NCBI GenBank assembly: GCA_050248795.1 | Contig: JBFWRS010000016.1 | Span: 16,564 to 80,563 of the forward strand | Reading direction: 5' to 3' | DNA from: CAZTDU01 sp050248795 | GTDB lineage: Bacteria > Pseudomonadota > Gammaproteobacteria > Burkholderiales > SG8-39 | Length of the DNA: 64,000 nt | Part shown: piece after piece, positions 1 through 7,275 of the stretch | Layout of the letters: each line of letters begins with the position of its first letter | Position numbering within the stretch: the first letter of the stretch is position 1 | Position numbers and translations under genes: made by a program | The notes under the pieces: generated by a model | Seen by the model: the letters and a program-made list of their open reading frames with translations, nothing else | Database searches by the model: none | Told to the model about the DNA's origin: nothing

Positions 1-1
1 C

Positions 2-898
2 GCGCGCGGACCGCATCTGGACGCGGTGCGCGACAGGGGCATCCGCCTGCACGCGGACGACGGTATCGTCAATGCCCGCGTGCGGGCGTCCGCGTCTGCC
101 GCGGAGCTGGGGGAACAGGACGTGGTATTCGTAACGCTGAAGGCGACGGCATTGCGCGCCTTCGCGGACGCTGCTGCGCCGCTGCTTGGCCCCGACACCG
201 CGTGCGTGTTCGTGCAGAACGGCGTGCCATGGTGGTATGCGCACGGCATCGCCCCGGGCTGTCCCGCGCCGCCCGACCTGTCCGCGCTGGATCCGTCCGG
301 GGCGCTGAGGAACTCCATCGGCTACGCGCGCACGGTCGGCGCAGTCGCCTACTCGCCGAACGACCTGGTCGAGCCGGGCGTGGTCCGCAACCATGCCGGC
401 AGCCGCAACATGCTGGTGGTCGGCGAACCCGACGGACGGGCCTCGCCGCGCACCGACGCACTGCGCGCGATGCTGAACGGAGCCGGCCTGTATTCGCCCG
501 CTGCGCCCGATTTGCGCGCCGCGATCTGGGACAAGCTGCTGCTCAACTTCGGCGCGACGATCTGCGTGCCTATCGGCGAACCGGCCGAAGCCGTGGCGCG
601 TGATCCGGCGCTGCGTGCGCTGCGCTCCCGGATGATCGCCGAAGGCCGCGCGATCGCGGCGGCGCATGGCATCGACGTCTCTTGCGCGCCGGCACGGCCG
701 GGCGGTCCGCAGTCAACCGCGGCCGGCGCGCACAAGCCGTCGATACTGCAGGACTACGAACTCGGCAGACCGATGGAAGTCGAGGCGATACTCAAGGCGC
801 CGCTGGCATTTGCGCGTGCGGCGCGCGTGGATGCGCCGGCGCTGGAGGCACTCGCGGCGATCGTCGGCCGCATGGCGGCAGCAAAGGGCCTCTACTGA
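2..898 (+). CDS. 2-dehydropantoate 2-reductase-like protein, 5' end outside the window
   Basis: The reading frame is open from the first bases of the window, so the visible GTG at 26 is probably internal and the N-terminal Rossmann glycine motif lies upstream. What remains (about 298 residues) has the ApbA/PanE look: the segment DVVFVTLKATALRAFADAAAPLL followed shortly by FVQNGVPWWY matches the central part of ketopantoate reductases, and a helical C-terminal domain contains LRAAIWDKLLLNFGATICVP, the usual W-x-K-L-L-x-N signature carrying the catalytic lysine. Family members reduce 2-dehydropantoate with NADPH for pantothenate synthesis. Many Burkholderiales carry several paralogues in catabolic loci, so the exact substrate is uncertain. 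A terminator hairpin follows the stop codon directly. Confidence 0.8.
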   Translation, partial: ARGPHLDAVRDRGIRLHADDGIVNARVRASASAAELGEQDVVFVTLKATALRAFADAAAPLLGPDTACVFVQNGVPWWYAHGIAPGCPAPPDLSALDPSGALRNSIGYARTVGAVAYSPNDLVEPGVVRNHAGSRNMLVVGEPDGRASPRTDALRAMLNGAGLYSPAAPDLRAAIWDKLLLNFGATICVPIGEPAEAVARDPALRALRSRMIAEGRAIAAAHGIDVSCAPARPGGPQSTAAGAHKPSILQDYELGRPMEVEAILKAPLAFARAARVDAPALEALAAIVGRMAAAKGLY

Positions 899-904
899 AA
901 TGAA

Positions 905-928
905 AAAAGCCCGGTCGCCCGGGCTTTT
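905..928. terminator. bidirectional intrinsic terminator
   Basis: AAAAGCCCGG (905-914) and CCGGGCTTTT (919-928) form a 10-bp perfect stem with a 4-nt loop. One side ends in a T-run and the other begins with an A-run, so it can stop transcription in both directions. It sits between the end of the panE-like gene (+) and the end of the cold-shock gene (-). Confidence 0.85.
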
Positions 929-949
929 CCTGATGCTGGTACCGCTCGT

Positions 950-1153
950 TCAGGCCGGGCGGATGTTGGTCGCCTGGTCGCCCTTGGGGCCGGTGGTGAC
1001 GTCGAACGTCACTTTCTGGCCTTCCTTGAGGGACTTGAAGCCGGCACCCTGGATCGCCGAGAAATGCGCGAACAGATCCTTGCCGCCGCCATCCGGCGTG
1101 ATAAAGCCAAAACCCTTTGCATCATTGAACCACTTGACGGTTCCGGTAGCCAT
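950..1153 (-). CDS. cold-shock protein, CspA family
   Basis: A 67-residue single cold-shock domain, the normal family length. The RNP1-like motif KGFGFI is at residues 13-18 and RNP2-like DLFAHF at 26-31, with the opening TGTVKWFN typical of CspA/CspD proteins. It should bind single-stranded RNA or DNA and act as an RNA chaperone. The start is set by the ATG at 1153 with AAGGAAA a few bases upstream; the frame is open further upstream but that part is 5' leader. A near-consensus -10 lies about 130 nt ahead of the start, giving the long 5' leader typical of cold-shock genes. Confidence 0.95.
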   Translation of the reverse strand: MATGTVKWFNDAKGFGFITPDGGGKDLFAHFSAIQGAGFKSLKEGQKVTFDVTTGPKGDQATNIRPA

Positions 1154-1269
1154 ACAATTTCCTTTGCGTAATGATTGGTAAGTTCGGGCCTTCGCCCATA
1201 TTGCCGGAACTTCAAGAAGAACAAACGAGGACCTAGGTACTGCGTGCCGTGGGACCACCGAGTAACTGC

Positions 1270-1297
1270 TTGAGCAACCAGCGGTTCCGATTATACA
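1270..1297 (+). promoter_or_regulatory. candidate promoter of the HD-GYP regulator
   Basis: TTGAGC (1270-1275) and TATACA (1292-1297) are 16 bp apart on the plus strand, placing transcription start near 1304, 17 nt before the ATG at 1321. The -10 box overlaps the minus-strand TATAAT of the cold-shock gene, so the two polymerases could not occupy the site together. No Shine-Dalgarno sequence is obvious before 1321. Confidence 0.4.
1290..1295 (-). promoter_or_regulatory. -10 box (TATAAT) of the cold-shock gene with a ~130-nt leader
   Basis: On the minus strand, 1295-1290 reads TATAAT, preceded by ATG. The predicted start of transcription is near 1283, leaving a leader of about 130 nt before the ATG at 1153. 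The leader contains AGTTC/GAACT and GGGC/GCCC pairings that could fold. Long structured leaders are typical of csp mRNAs, which use them as cold-responsive switches; that function here is inferred. Confidence 0.55.
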
Positions 1298-1320
1298 TGC
1301 ATAGGCCTTAGACTCAGTCA

Positions 1321-2406
1321 ATGCCCAATCCCGCAGTGCGGCAACCCGTCGTCCTGGTGATCGACGATTCTGAGGACATCCGCCTCCTGGTCGAATCGGT
1401 CCTGGGCAAGGACCATCGGGTAAGGCTTGCGGCGGACGGGACAGAGGGCCTGAAGATGGCCCAGCAGAAGCCGCAGCCGGACCTGATCCTGCTGGACGTG
1501 GTGATGCCGCCGCCCGGCGGCTTCGAAGTCTGCAAGATGCTGAAGGAGAACCCGGCCACCACCGGCATCCCGGTGATCTTCCTGTCCGGCAACAAGGACC
1601 TGCAGCACGAAGTCGAGGGCCTGAAGCTGGGCGCGGAAGACTACCTCGCCAAGCCCATCCACCCGGTGCTGCTGCGTGCGCGCGTGCGCATGCACCTGGC
1701 GCTGGCGAGCCGCCAGTACGCCTTGCAGGCGCTGGTGCAGGAGCGTACCCGCCAACTCGAGGAAACGCGGCTGGAAGTGATCCGCCGCCTCGCCCGCGCG
1801 ATGGAGTTCCACGAGACCGCAGCGGTGGGCAATCGCGTCAGCCGCCTGTCCGAGTACGCCAGGATCATCTCCAGGCATGCCGGCGCGAAGCCGCAGGTGT
1901 GCGAGATGATGAGCCACGCCGCGCCGCTGCACGACGTCGGCAAGCTCGGCGTCCCGGCGGAGATCCTGCGCAAGAAAGGCGGCCTGTCGGTGCCGGACTG
2001 GGAGTACGTCAGGCGGCACCCGGAACTCGGCGCGGCGATCATCGGCGAGCACAACGATCCGCTGCTGAAGCTCGCGCGCACGCTGGCGCTTACCCATCAC
2101 GAGCGCTGGGACGGCACCGGGTATCCGAAGGGCCTGAAGGGCGAGGCGATTCCCTGGCCCGGCCGCGTCATGGCGGTGGTGGACGCGTTCGAATCGATGA
2201 CGACGACGCAGTTTCACCGCGAGCCGCTGTCGTACGCCGAGGCCGCGCGCGAGATCATTGCCAGCGCCGGCAAGCAGTTCGACCCCGCGGTGGTCGAGGC
2301 CTTTCGCAAGGGCCTGCCGGAAATCCGCAAGGTCCGCGAGGCCCATTCGGACAAGCTCGGCGACATCATCAACCTGGACTTCAGCGCCAAGTCGCCGCGC
2401 AGGTGA
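1321..2406 (+). CDS. two-component response regulator with HD-GYP output domain (variant metal site)
   Basis: 361 residues. Residues 8-125 are a receiver domain with acidic pocket DD (15-16), phosphoacceptor D59 (LILLDVVMP) and lysine in LAKP (K111). Residues ~150-350 are an HD-GYP domain: HD at 204-205 (LHDVGKLGVP), H233, HH at 259-260, the GYP signature in ERWDGTGYPKG (261-271) and D288. RpfG-type proteins of this architecture hydrolyse cyclic di-GMP. Oddly, the first metal-ligand motif, normally ExGxH-like (ETGNH), reads AVGNR here (168-172), so the glutamate and first histidine appear lost. This could leave a bimetal site or an impaired enzyme. No sensor kinase is adjacent. The next gene overlaps the stop by 4 bp. 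Confidence 0.9.
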   Translation: MPNPAVRQPVVLVIDDSEDIRLLVESVLGKDHRVRLAADGTEGLKMAQQKPQPDLILLDVVMPPPGGFEVCKMLKENPATTGIPVIFLSGNKDLQHEVEGLKLGAEDYLAKPIHPVLLRARVRMHLALASRQYALQALVQERTRQLEETRLEVIRRLARAMEFHETAAVGNRVSRLSEYARIISRHAGAKPQVCEMMSHAAPLHDVGKLGVPAEILRKKGGLSVPDWEYVRRHPELGAAIIGEHNDPLLKLARTLALTHHERWDGTGYPKGLKGEAIPWPGRVMAVVDAFESMTTTQFHREPLSYAEAAREIIASAGKQFDPAVVEAFRKGLPEIRKVREAHSDKLGDIINLDFSAKSPRR

Positions 2407-3986
2407 GCAAGCTGCTCGACAAGCTGAAGCAGGCCGAGCGCGCGCGCAGCCTGGCCGGCCGAGCCGCGCCGACCGGCACCTCGCAGGTCGAGTCCAGGCC
2501 CGCGCAGGACGCCGATTCGAAGGCGGGTGCAGCGACGCCGGCGCCGGCAGGCGCGGATATCGAGGCCGCGCGCGAGCTGCAGCAGCGCATCGCGGCCGAG
2601 GAGTCCTTGCGCAGGCAGGCGGAGGAGGCTGCCGCCGCGGAGCGGCGCTCGCGCGAAGCCGCGCGTGAACGCGAGGCGCTGGAAGCGACGCTCAGGCAGG
2701 AGGCGGAAGGCCGCGCCAGGGCAGAGGCGCAAGCGCTTGCGGCTGCGCAGGCAAGGCTGGAGGCGGAGCGCGCGCTCGCGGCCCGCAGCGCGGAGCGGCG
2801 GGCCGCGGAGGCAGCGCTGCGCGAGCGCGCCGCCGCACGCGAGGCGGCCGATGCAGAAGCTTTGCAGGCCGCACGCGATCGCGAGCGCATCGAGGCAGAG
2901 GCGCGCGCTGCGGCCGAACTGCAGCAGCGCGTCGCGGCCGAGCAGGCGCTGCGGCGCAAGGCGGAAGAAGCCGCCGCAGCGGCCCGGTTCGAGCGCGATG
3001 CGCTGCGAGCGCGCGAGAGTGCCGAATCGGCGCTCAAGGACGAAGCGGCGCGCCGCATCCAGGCCGAGTCGGAAGCGCTGGCGCAGGCGAGCGCCAGGCA
3101 CGATGCCGAGCGCGCGCTCGCTGCGAAGGCCGAAGAACGCCGCGCGGCCGACGAAGTGCTGCGTGAACGCAGCGCGAAGCTCGCCGCTGAGATCGAGGCC
3201 GGGACGATGGCGGCGCGAGATCGCGAACAGGCCGAGGCGCGCGCGTCGGCGGCGGCGATGGAACGCACGCGCGCGGAGTCCCACAGACAGGCGCGAGCGG
3301 ACGAACGGGCCGAGGCCGAAGCCCGCGCTGCCCGCGAGCTGCAGCAGCGCATTGCGGCCGATGAGGCGCTGCGCCAGAAGGCGGGGGAGGCCGCCGCGGC
3401 TGACCAGCGCGCGCGCGATGCCTTGCGGGAGCGCGAAGCGCTCGAAGCGCAGCGCAAGCTTGCCGCGGAGGGCCGCCGGAAAGCGGAGGCAGAGGCAGCG
3501 CGGCTGGCCGCCCTGCGCGCCCGGGAAGCCGAGCGGGCAGCGGCGCTGGCGAAGGCGGCCGCGCTCGCGGACGAGAATGCAGCAGCACAGGCGCGGGCAC
3601 GCGAGCAAGCCGAGTTGCAACTGGAGGCGGCGCTGCGCGCACGGGCCGAAGCCGAGGAAGCAGCGCGTGCCGCTGCTGCCGGGCGCTTGCAGGCCGAGCA
3701 GGCTGCGGACGCGATGGCGGGGCGCGTCGCTGCGGCGCAGCCCTCGACCCGCGCCGAGCCGCGGCGCTGGTACGGCTGGTACGCCGCCGCGGCGACCGGA
3801 GCGGTGCTGGGCGCGCTCGCGCTCGCCTTGCGCCATGAAAAGCCCCCGGTGCCGGTTCCCGCAGCGCCGATGCAGGCGCAAGCGCCAGTCAAGACGATGC
3901 CGTTGCCGCCAGCACTGCCTGACGGCGAGCCCCTGCCGCTTCGCATCGACACGGACCTCGATCGGTTCGGCACGCGCGCCCGCTGA
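2403..3986 (+). CDS. long Ala/Glu/Arg coiled-coil protein with C-terminal membrane segment
   Basis: 527 residues from a GTG at 2403 that overlaps the previous stop (GTGA), implying translational coupling to the HD-GYP regulator. Residues ~55-445 are almost pure Ala, Glu, Arg and Gln with heptad character: a very long coiled coil. A unit beginning ELQQR(I/V)AA recurs at residues 58, 172 and 312, so the rod grew by internal duplication. One hydrophobic helix follows near residues 460-475 (YAAAATGAVLGALALAL), then a Pro-rich tail of about 60 residues. No enzyme motif is visible. Its coupling suggests a structural or scaffolding partner of the c-di-GMP regulator, for example at the envelope, but this is inference. 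Composition strongly biases any homology search. Confidence 0.75.
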   Translation: MSKLLDKLKQAERARSLAGRAAPTGTSQVESRPAQDADSKAGAATPAPAGADIEAARELQQRIAAEESLRRQAEEAAAAERRSREAAREREALEATLRQEAEGRARAEAQALAAAQARLEAERALAARSAERRAAEAALRERAAAREAADAEALQAARDRERIEAEARAAAELQQRVAAEQALRRKAEEAAAAARFERDALRARESAESALKDEAARRIQAESEALAQASARHDAERALAAKAEERRAADEVLRERSAKLAAEIEAGTMAARDREQAEARASAAAMERTRAESHRQARADERAEAEARAARELQQRIAADEALRQKAGEAAAADQRARDALREREALEAQRKLAAEGRRKAEAEAARLAALRAREAERAAALAKAAALADENAAAQARAREQAELQLEAALRARAEAEEAARAAAAGRLQAEQAADAMAGRVAAAQPSTRAEPRRWYGWYAAAATGAVLGALALALRHEKPPVPVPAAPMQAQAPVKTMPLPPALPDGEPLPLRIDTDLDRFGTRAR

Positions 3987-4006
3987 CGCTGCGGTAAGCT
4001 CGACGC

Positions 4007-5011
4007 ATGCAAGCCGTCGTCGACCTGCGCTCCGATACCGTCACCAGGCCCTCTGCCGGCATGCGCCGTGCGATGGCGGATGCGGAAGTCGGCGACGACG
4101 TCTTCGGCGACGACCCCACGGTCAACCTGCTGCAGTCGCGCATGGCGGAGATGCTCGGGTTCGAAGCCGGGCTTTTCTTTCCCACCGGCACGCAGTCCAA
4201 CCTCGCGGCACTGATGGCGCATTGCCAGCGCGGCGACGAGTATCTGGTCGGCCAGGAAGCGCATACCTACCGCTACGAGGCGGGGGGAGGCGCCGTGCTC
4301 GGCTCGATCCAGCCGCAGCCGATCGCCAACCGGCCGGATGGCACCATGGACCTCGCCGAGGTGGAAGCGGCGATCAAGCCCGACGACCCGCACTTCGCGC
4401 GCACCCGCCTGCTCGCGCTGGAGAACACGCTCGGTGGCAAGGCGCTGCCGCGCGCGTACTTCGACGCCGCGCTTGCGCTTGCGGCGCGCCGCGGCCTGTC
4501 CACGCACCTGGATGGCGCACGCCTGTTCAACGCGGCGGTGGCGCTGGGCGTCGACGCGCGCGAAGTCTGCGCCGGATTCGATTCGGTATCGGTGTGCCTG
4601 TCCAAGGGACTGGGCGCGCCCGCCGGGACCGTGCTGGTGGCGCACCGCGAACTCATCGCGCGCGCGAAGCGGGCGCGCAAAATCCTCGGCGGCGTGATGC
4701 GCCAGGCCGGGGTGCTTGCCGCGGCGGGGCTGTACGCGCTGGAGCACAACGTCGCGCGCCTGGCCGAGGACCACGCGCATGCGAAGCACCTGGCGCGCGG
4801 CCTGGCGTCGCTCGGATACGAAGTCACCGAGCCGCAGACCAACATGGTGTTCGGGCAGGCGCCAGACGGGCTCGCCGAGTACCTGAACGCCAACGGCGTG
4901 CGCGTGCTGCCCGGCGCGAGGATGCGGCTGGTCACGCACCTCGACGTGGACGCCGCCGGCATCGAGCGCGCGCTGCTGGCCTTCGGCGCTTTCCGCACGC
5001 CGGCGCGCTGA
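4007..5011 (+). CDS. ltaE: low-specificity L-threonine aldolase
   Basis: 334 residues, the full family length. It begins VDLRSDTVTRPS, the hallmark N-terminus of threonine aldolases; H86 (QEAHTYRYEAGG) stacks on the cofactor and K200 in SVCLSKGLGAPAG is the Schiff-base lysine for PLP. The ENTLGG motif is at 139-144 and HLDGAR at 167-172. The enzyme cleaves L-threonine or L-allo-threonine to glycine and acetaldehyde. The ATG follows a -10-like TAAGCT by 6 nt with no Shine-Dalgarno, so the message may be leaderless. It ends 3 bp from the convergent transporter gene. Confidence 0.93.
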   Translation: MQAVVDLRSDTVTRPSAGMRRAMADAEVGDDVFGDDPTVNLLQSRMAEMLGFEAGLFFPTGTQSNLAALMAHCQRGDEYLVGQEAHTYRYEAGGGAVLGSIQPQPIANRPDGTMDLAEVEAAIKPDDPHFARTRLLALENTLGGKALPRAYFDAALALAARRGLSTHLDGARLFNAAVALGVDAREVCAGFDSVSVCLSKGLGAPAGTVLVAHRELIARAKRARKILGGVMRQAGVLAAAGLYALEHNVARLAEDHAHAKHLARGLASLGYEVTEPQTNMVFGQAPDGLAEYLNANGVRVLPGARMRLVTHLDVDAAGIERALLAFGAFRTPAR

Positions 5012-5014
5012 GCC

Positions 5015-5953
5015 TCAGCCGGAATCGGCCTGCGCCGATTCCTTCGGCAGCGGCCGTGCGCCGCCGAACTGCGCCCAGGCAACGCCCGCCATGGTGATCG
5101 CGGCGCCCGCGAGTTTCAGCGCCGTGAAAGTCTCGCCCAGCGTCAGCCAGGCGGCGATGCCGGCAGTCGGCGGCATCAGGTACATCAGCGGCGCGCTGCG
5201 TGCGACGCCGCGCGCTGTGTTCACCCAGGCCCAGACCAGCCAGCCGAGGAAGGCGGAGACGATGGTCGCCCACAGGACACCGACCCACACCGCCGGCGTG
5301 AAGGTGGCGGCGGAGGCCGAGATCATCGACGGCAGCGTCAGCAGCAGCATCGGCGGCGCACCGAAGGCCAGCGTCCAGGCCAGCACCAGGATCGGCCCGT
5401 AGCGGTCGGTTAGCGGCCGCACCACCACGGTGTAGAGCGAAAAGAGCGAAGCGGCGAACAGCAGCACCAGGTCGCCCAGTCCGGCGAGCGCGAATCCGGC
5501 GACGAACTTGTCCGACAGGAACAGCACGATGCCGGCAAAGGCAAACAGCGTGCCGGCGACCTGCCGCGTATGCAGCTTCTCGGCTCCGAGCGCCGCCAGG
5601 ATCAGCAGCGTGAACAGCGGCCCGCTGGTGAGCACCAGCGCGGAGGAGAACGCGGTCGACAGGTTGATGCCCCAGATGACGACGCCGACGTGCAGGGTGT
5701 GGCCGAGCAGGCCGCAGAACGCGAAGCGCAGCATGTCCTCGCGCCGCGGCATCGCGCTGCGCAGGTTGCGGCGGAACACGAGCAGCACCAGCGGCAGCGC
5801 GAGCAGCGGCATGATCGCGAAGCGCAGGAACAGCGTCGGTCCGACGCCGATGCGGTCGAGCACGTACTTGTTGACGGAGAAGGTGACGGCCCAGACCACC
5901 ATGATCACGATGGCGGCGATCAGGGACCAGCGGGCGGCGCGTGCCGAAGCCAT
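5015..5953 (-). CDS. EamA/DMT-family membrane transporter
   Basis: 312 residues with about ten hydrophobic helices arranged as two EamA repeats (roughly 12-145 and 160-300). Typical DMT phrases are WAVTFSVNKYVL near the N-terminus, INLSTAFSSALVLTSGPLFTLL in the first repeat and PLMYLMPPTAGIAAWLTLGE in the second. These inner-membrane proteins export metabolites or amino acids, but the substrate cannot be read from sequence. It is divergent from the aminotransferase gene with only 25 bp between start codons, so their promoters overlap and a shared role in amino-acid metabolism is possible. Confidence 0.88.
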   Translation of the reverse strand: MASARAARWSLIAAIVIMVVWAVTFSVNKYVLDRIGVGPTLFLRFAIMPLLALPLVLLVFRRNLRSAMPRREDMLRFAFCGLLGHTLHVGVVIWGINLSTAFSSALVLTSGPLFTLLILAALGAEKLHTRQVAGTLFAFAGIVLFLSDKFVAGFALAGLGDLVLLFAASLFSLYTVVVRPLTDRYGPILVLAWTLAFGAPPMLLLTLPSMISASAATFTPAVWVGVLWATIVSAFLGWLVWAWVNTARGVARSAPLMYLMPPTAGIAAWLTLGETFTALKLAGAAITMAGVAWAQFGGARPLPKESAQADSG

Positions 5954-5978
5954 GAAAGCAACGAAGATACACTAGAGC

Positions 5979-7127
5979 ATGCTCTCGGCACGCCCGGTGA
6001 TCAGCGCCCTCGGCGCCTCGCGCATCCGCGAACTGATGAACGCGGGACTGGGCCGCACCGACGTCCTGGCATTCTGGGTAGGCGAGCCGGACGAGCCGAC
6101 GCCGGAGTTCATCCGCAAGGCGGGCATGGACGCCATTGCCGCGGGCGAGCTCTTTTACACGCACAACCTGGGCATTCCCGAACTGCGCCAAGCGCTGGCT
6201 GCATATGTGTCGCGGCTGCGCCGGCCGGTGTCGCCCGAACAGGTGGCGGTTACGAGCGCCGGCGTCAACGCGCTGATGCTCGCGTCGCAGTTGCTGCTGG
6301 ATCCCGGCGACCGCGTGGTCGAGGTGGTGCCGCTGTGGCCGAACCTGCAGGAGATCCCGCGCATCCTCGGCGCCGAGGTGCATACCGTACCGCTCGCGTT
6401 CTCGCGCCAGGGCTGGCGGCTGGACCTCGACCGGCTGCTGGACGCACTGGTTCCCGGCACGCGGGCGCTGTACCTCAACTCGCCCAACAACCCGACCGGC
6501 TGGACCGTGTCGGCTTTCGAACTGCAGGCGATCCTCGGTCATTGCAGGAAGCACGGCATCTGGATCTTCAGCGACGATGCCTACGAGCGGCTGTACTTCG
6601 ACGGCGACATCGCGCCATCGTTCCTCGACATCGGCGAACAGGGCGACCGCATCGTCAGCACCAATACGTTTTCCAAGTCCTGGCTGATGACCGGCTGGCG
6701 CCTGGGCTGGGTGGTGATGCCGCCCGGATTGAGCGCCGACATGGGCAAGCTGATCGAGTACAACACCTCGTGCGCGCCGGTATTCGTGCAGCGCGCCGGC
6801 CTCGCCGCGGTGACGCAGGGCGAGCCGGTCATCGCGCGCACGGTGGCGCGGATCCGGCAGGCGCGCGACTTTCTCATCGGCGAGCTGAATGCGATCCCCG
6901 GCGTCGAAGCGGCGCTGCCCTCCGGCGCCATGTATGCGTTCTTTCGGGTCGCCGGCGTCACCGACAGCCTGGCGTTCTGCAAGCGGCTGGTGCGCGATGC
7001 GGGGCTGGGCCTGGCGCCCGGTTCCGCGTTCGGTCCCGACGGAGAGGGCTACGTGCGCTGGTGCTTCGCCGCGGCGGCCGACCGACTGGCCGACGGCATC
7101 GCCCGGCTGAGACGGGGAATCGGCTAG
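5979..7127 (+). CDS. PLP-dependent class I/II aminotransferase
   Basis: 382 residues. Fold type I aminotransferase with NSPNNPTGW (167-175), the D-x-Y pair SDDAYERLYF (198-207), PLP lysine K233 in TFSKSWLMTGWRLGW and the substrate-carboxylate arginine R360 (YVRWCFA). It resembles the aspartate/alanine aminotransferase AspC-like subgroup of betaproteobacteria; donor and acceptor are not resolvable. TACACT lies 5 nt before the ATG with no Shine-Dalgarno, suggesting a leaderless message. Its stop codon is 2 nt before the first NtrC-type site of the urea operon, so the transcript probably runs into that regulatory region. Confidence 0.9.
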   Translation: MLSARPVISALGASRIRELMNAGLGRTDVLAFWVGEPDEPTPEFIRKAGMDAIAAGELFYTHNLGIPELRQALAAYVSRLRRPVSPEQVAVTSAGVNALMLASQLLLDPGDRVVEVVPLWPNLQEIPRILGAEVHTVPLAFSRQGWRLDLDRLLDALVPGTRALYLNSPNNPTGWTVSAFELQAILGHCRKHGIWIFSDDAYERLYFDGDIAPSFLDIGEQGDRIVSTNTFSKSWLMTGWRLGWVVMPPGLSADMGKLIEYNTSCAPVFVQRAGLAAVTQGEPVIARTVARIRQARDFLIGELNAIPGVEAALPSGAMYAFFRVAGVTDSLAFCKRLVRDAGLGLAPGSAFGPDGEGYVRWCFAAAADRLADGIARLRRGIG

Positions 7128-7129
7128 TC

Positions 7130-7167
7130 GCACCCGAACGGTGCGGAAGGCGGCACCCGGTCGGTGC
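7130..7167 (+). promoter_or_regulatory. two tandem NtrC-type enhancer sites
   Basis: GCACC-CGAAC-GGTGC (7130-7144) and GCACC-CGGTC-GGTGC (7153-7167) are two perfect inverted repeats with the 5-nt spacer of the NtrC consensus (TGCACY-N5-RGTGCA core). Their centres are 23 bp apart, about two helical turns, so two dimers would lie on one face. They centre near -99 and -76 relative to the predicted sigma-54 start, normal enhancer positions. Confidence 0.85.
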
Positions 7168-7209
7168 GCCGCGGCATTCTGCGATCCGACTTTCACTCTG
7201 CGAACGAGG

Positions 7210-7225
7210 TGGCACGTTCGTTGCA
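7210..7225 (+). promoter_or_regulatory. sigma-54 (RpoN) promoter of the urt-ure operon
   Basis: TGGCACG-TTCG-TTGCA (7210-7225) matches the -24/-12 consensus TGGCACG-N4-TTGCW exactly; GG (7211-7212) and GC (7223-7224) are separated by the obligatory 10 bp. Transcription should start near 7236, giving a ~40-nt leader before urtA. The box is embedded in an imperfect inverted repeat, CACTCTGC (7194-7201) against GCAGAGTG (7223-7230), which might bind a further protein. With the NtrC sites upstream, this makes a complete nitrogen-limitation promoter. Confidence 0.9.
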
Positions 7226-7275
7226 GAGTGTTCCGGCGAGCACAACCTCACCACCCACTCGCCGAAAGGATTGCC

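Noticed and set aside
950..1321. 123-residue version of the cold-shock protein starting at 1321
   Set aside because: The extra 56 residues lie in the 5' leader and promoter; the canonical 67-residue domain begins at the ATG at 1153 with a good ribosome site.
2214..4939. Long open frames on the minus strand opposite the coiled-coil gene
   Set aside because: They mirror the codon periodicity of the Ala/Glu/Arg repeat; the translations are Ser/Ala/Arg-rich low complexity without a start context or family likeness.
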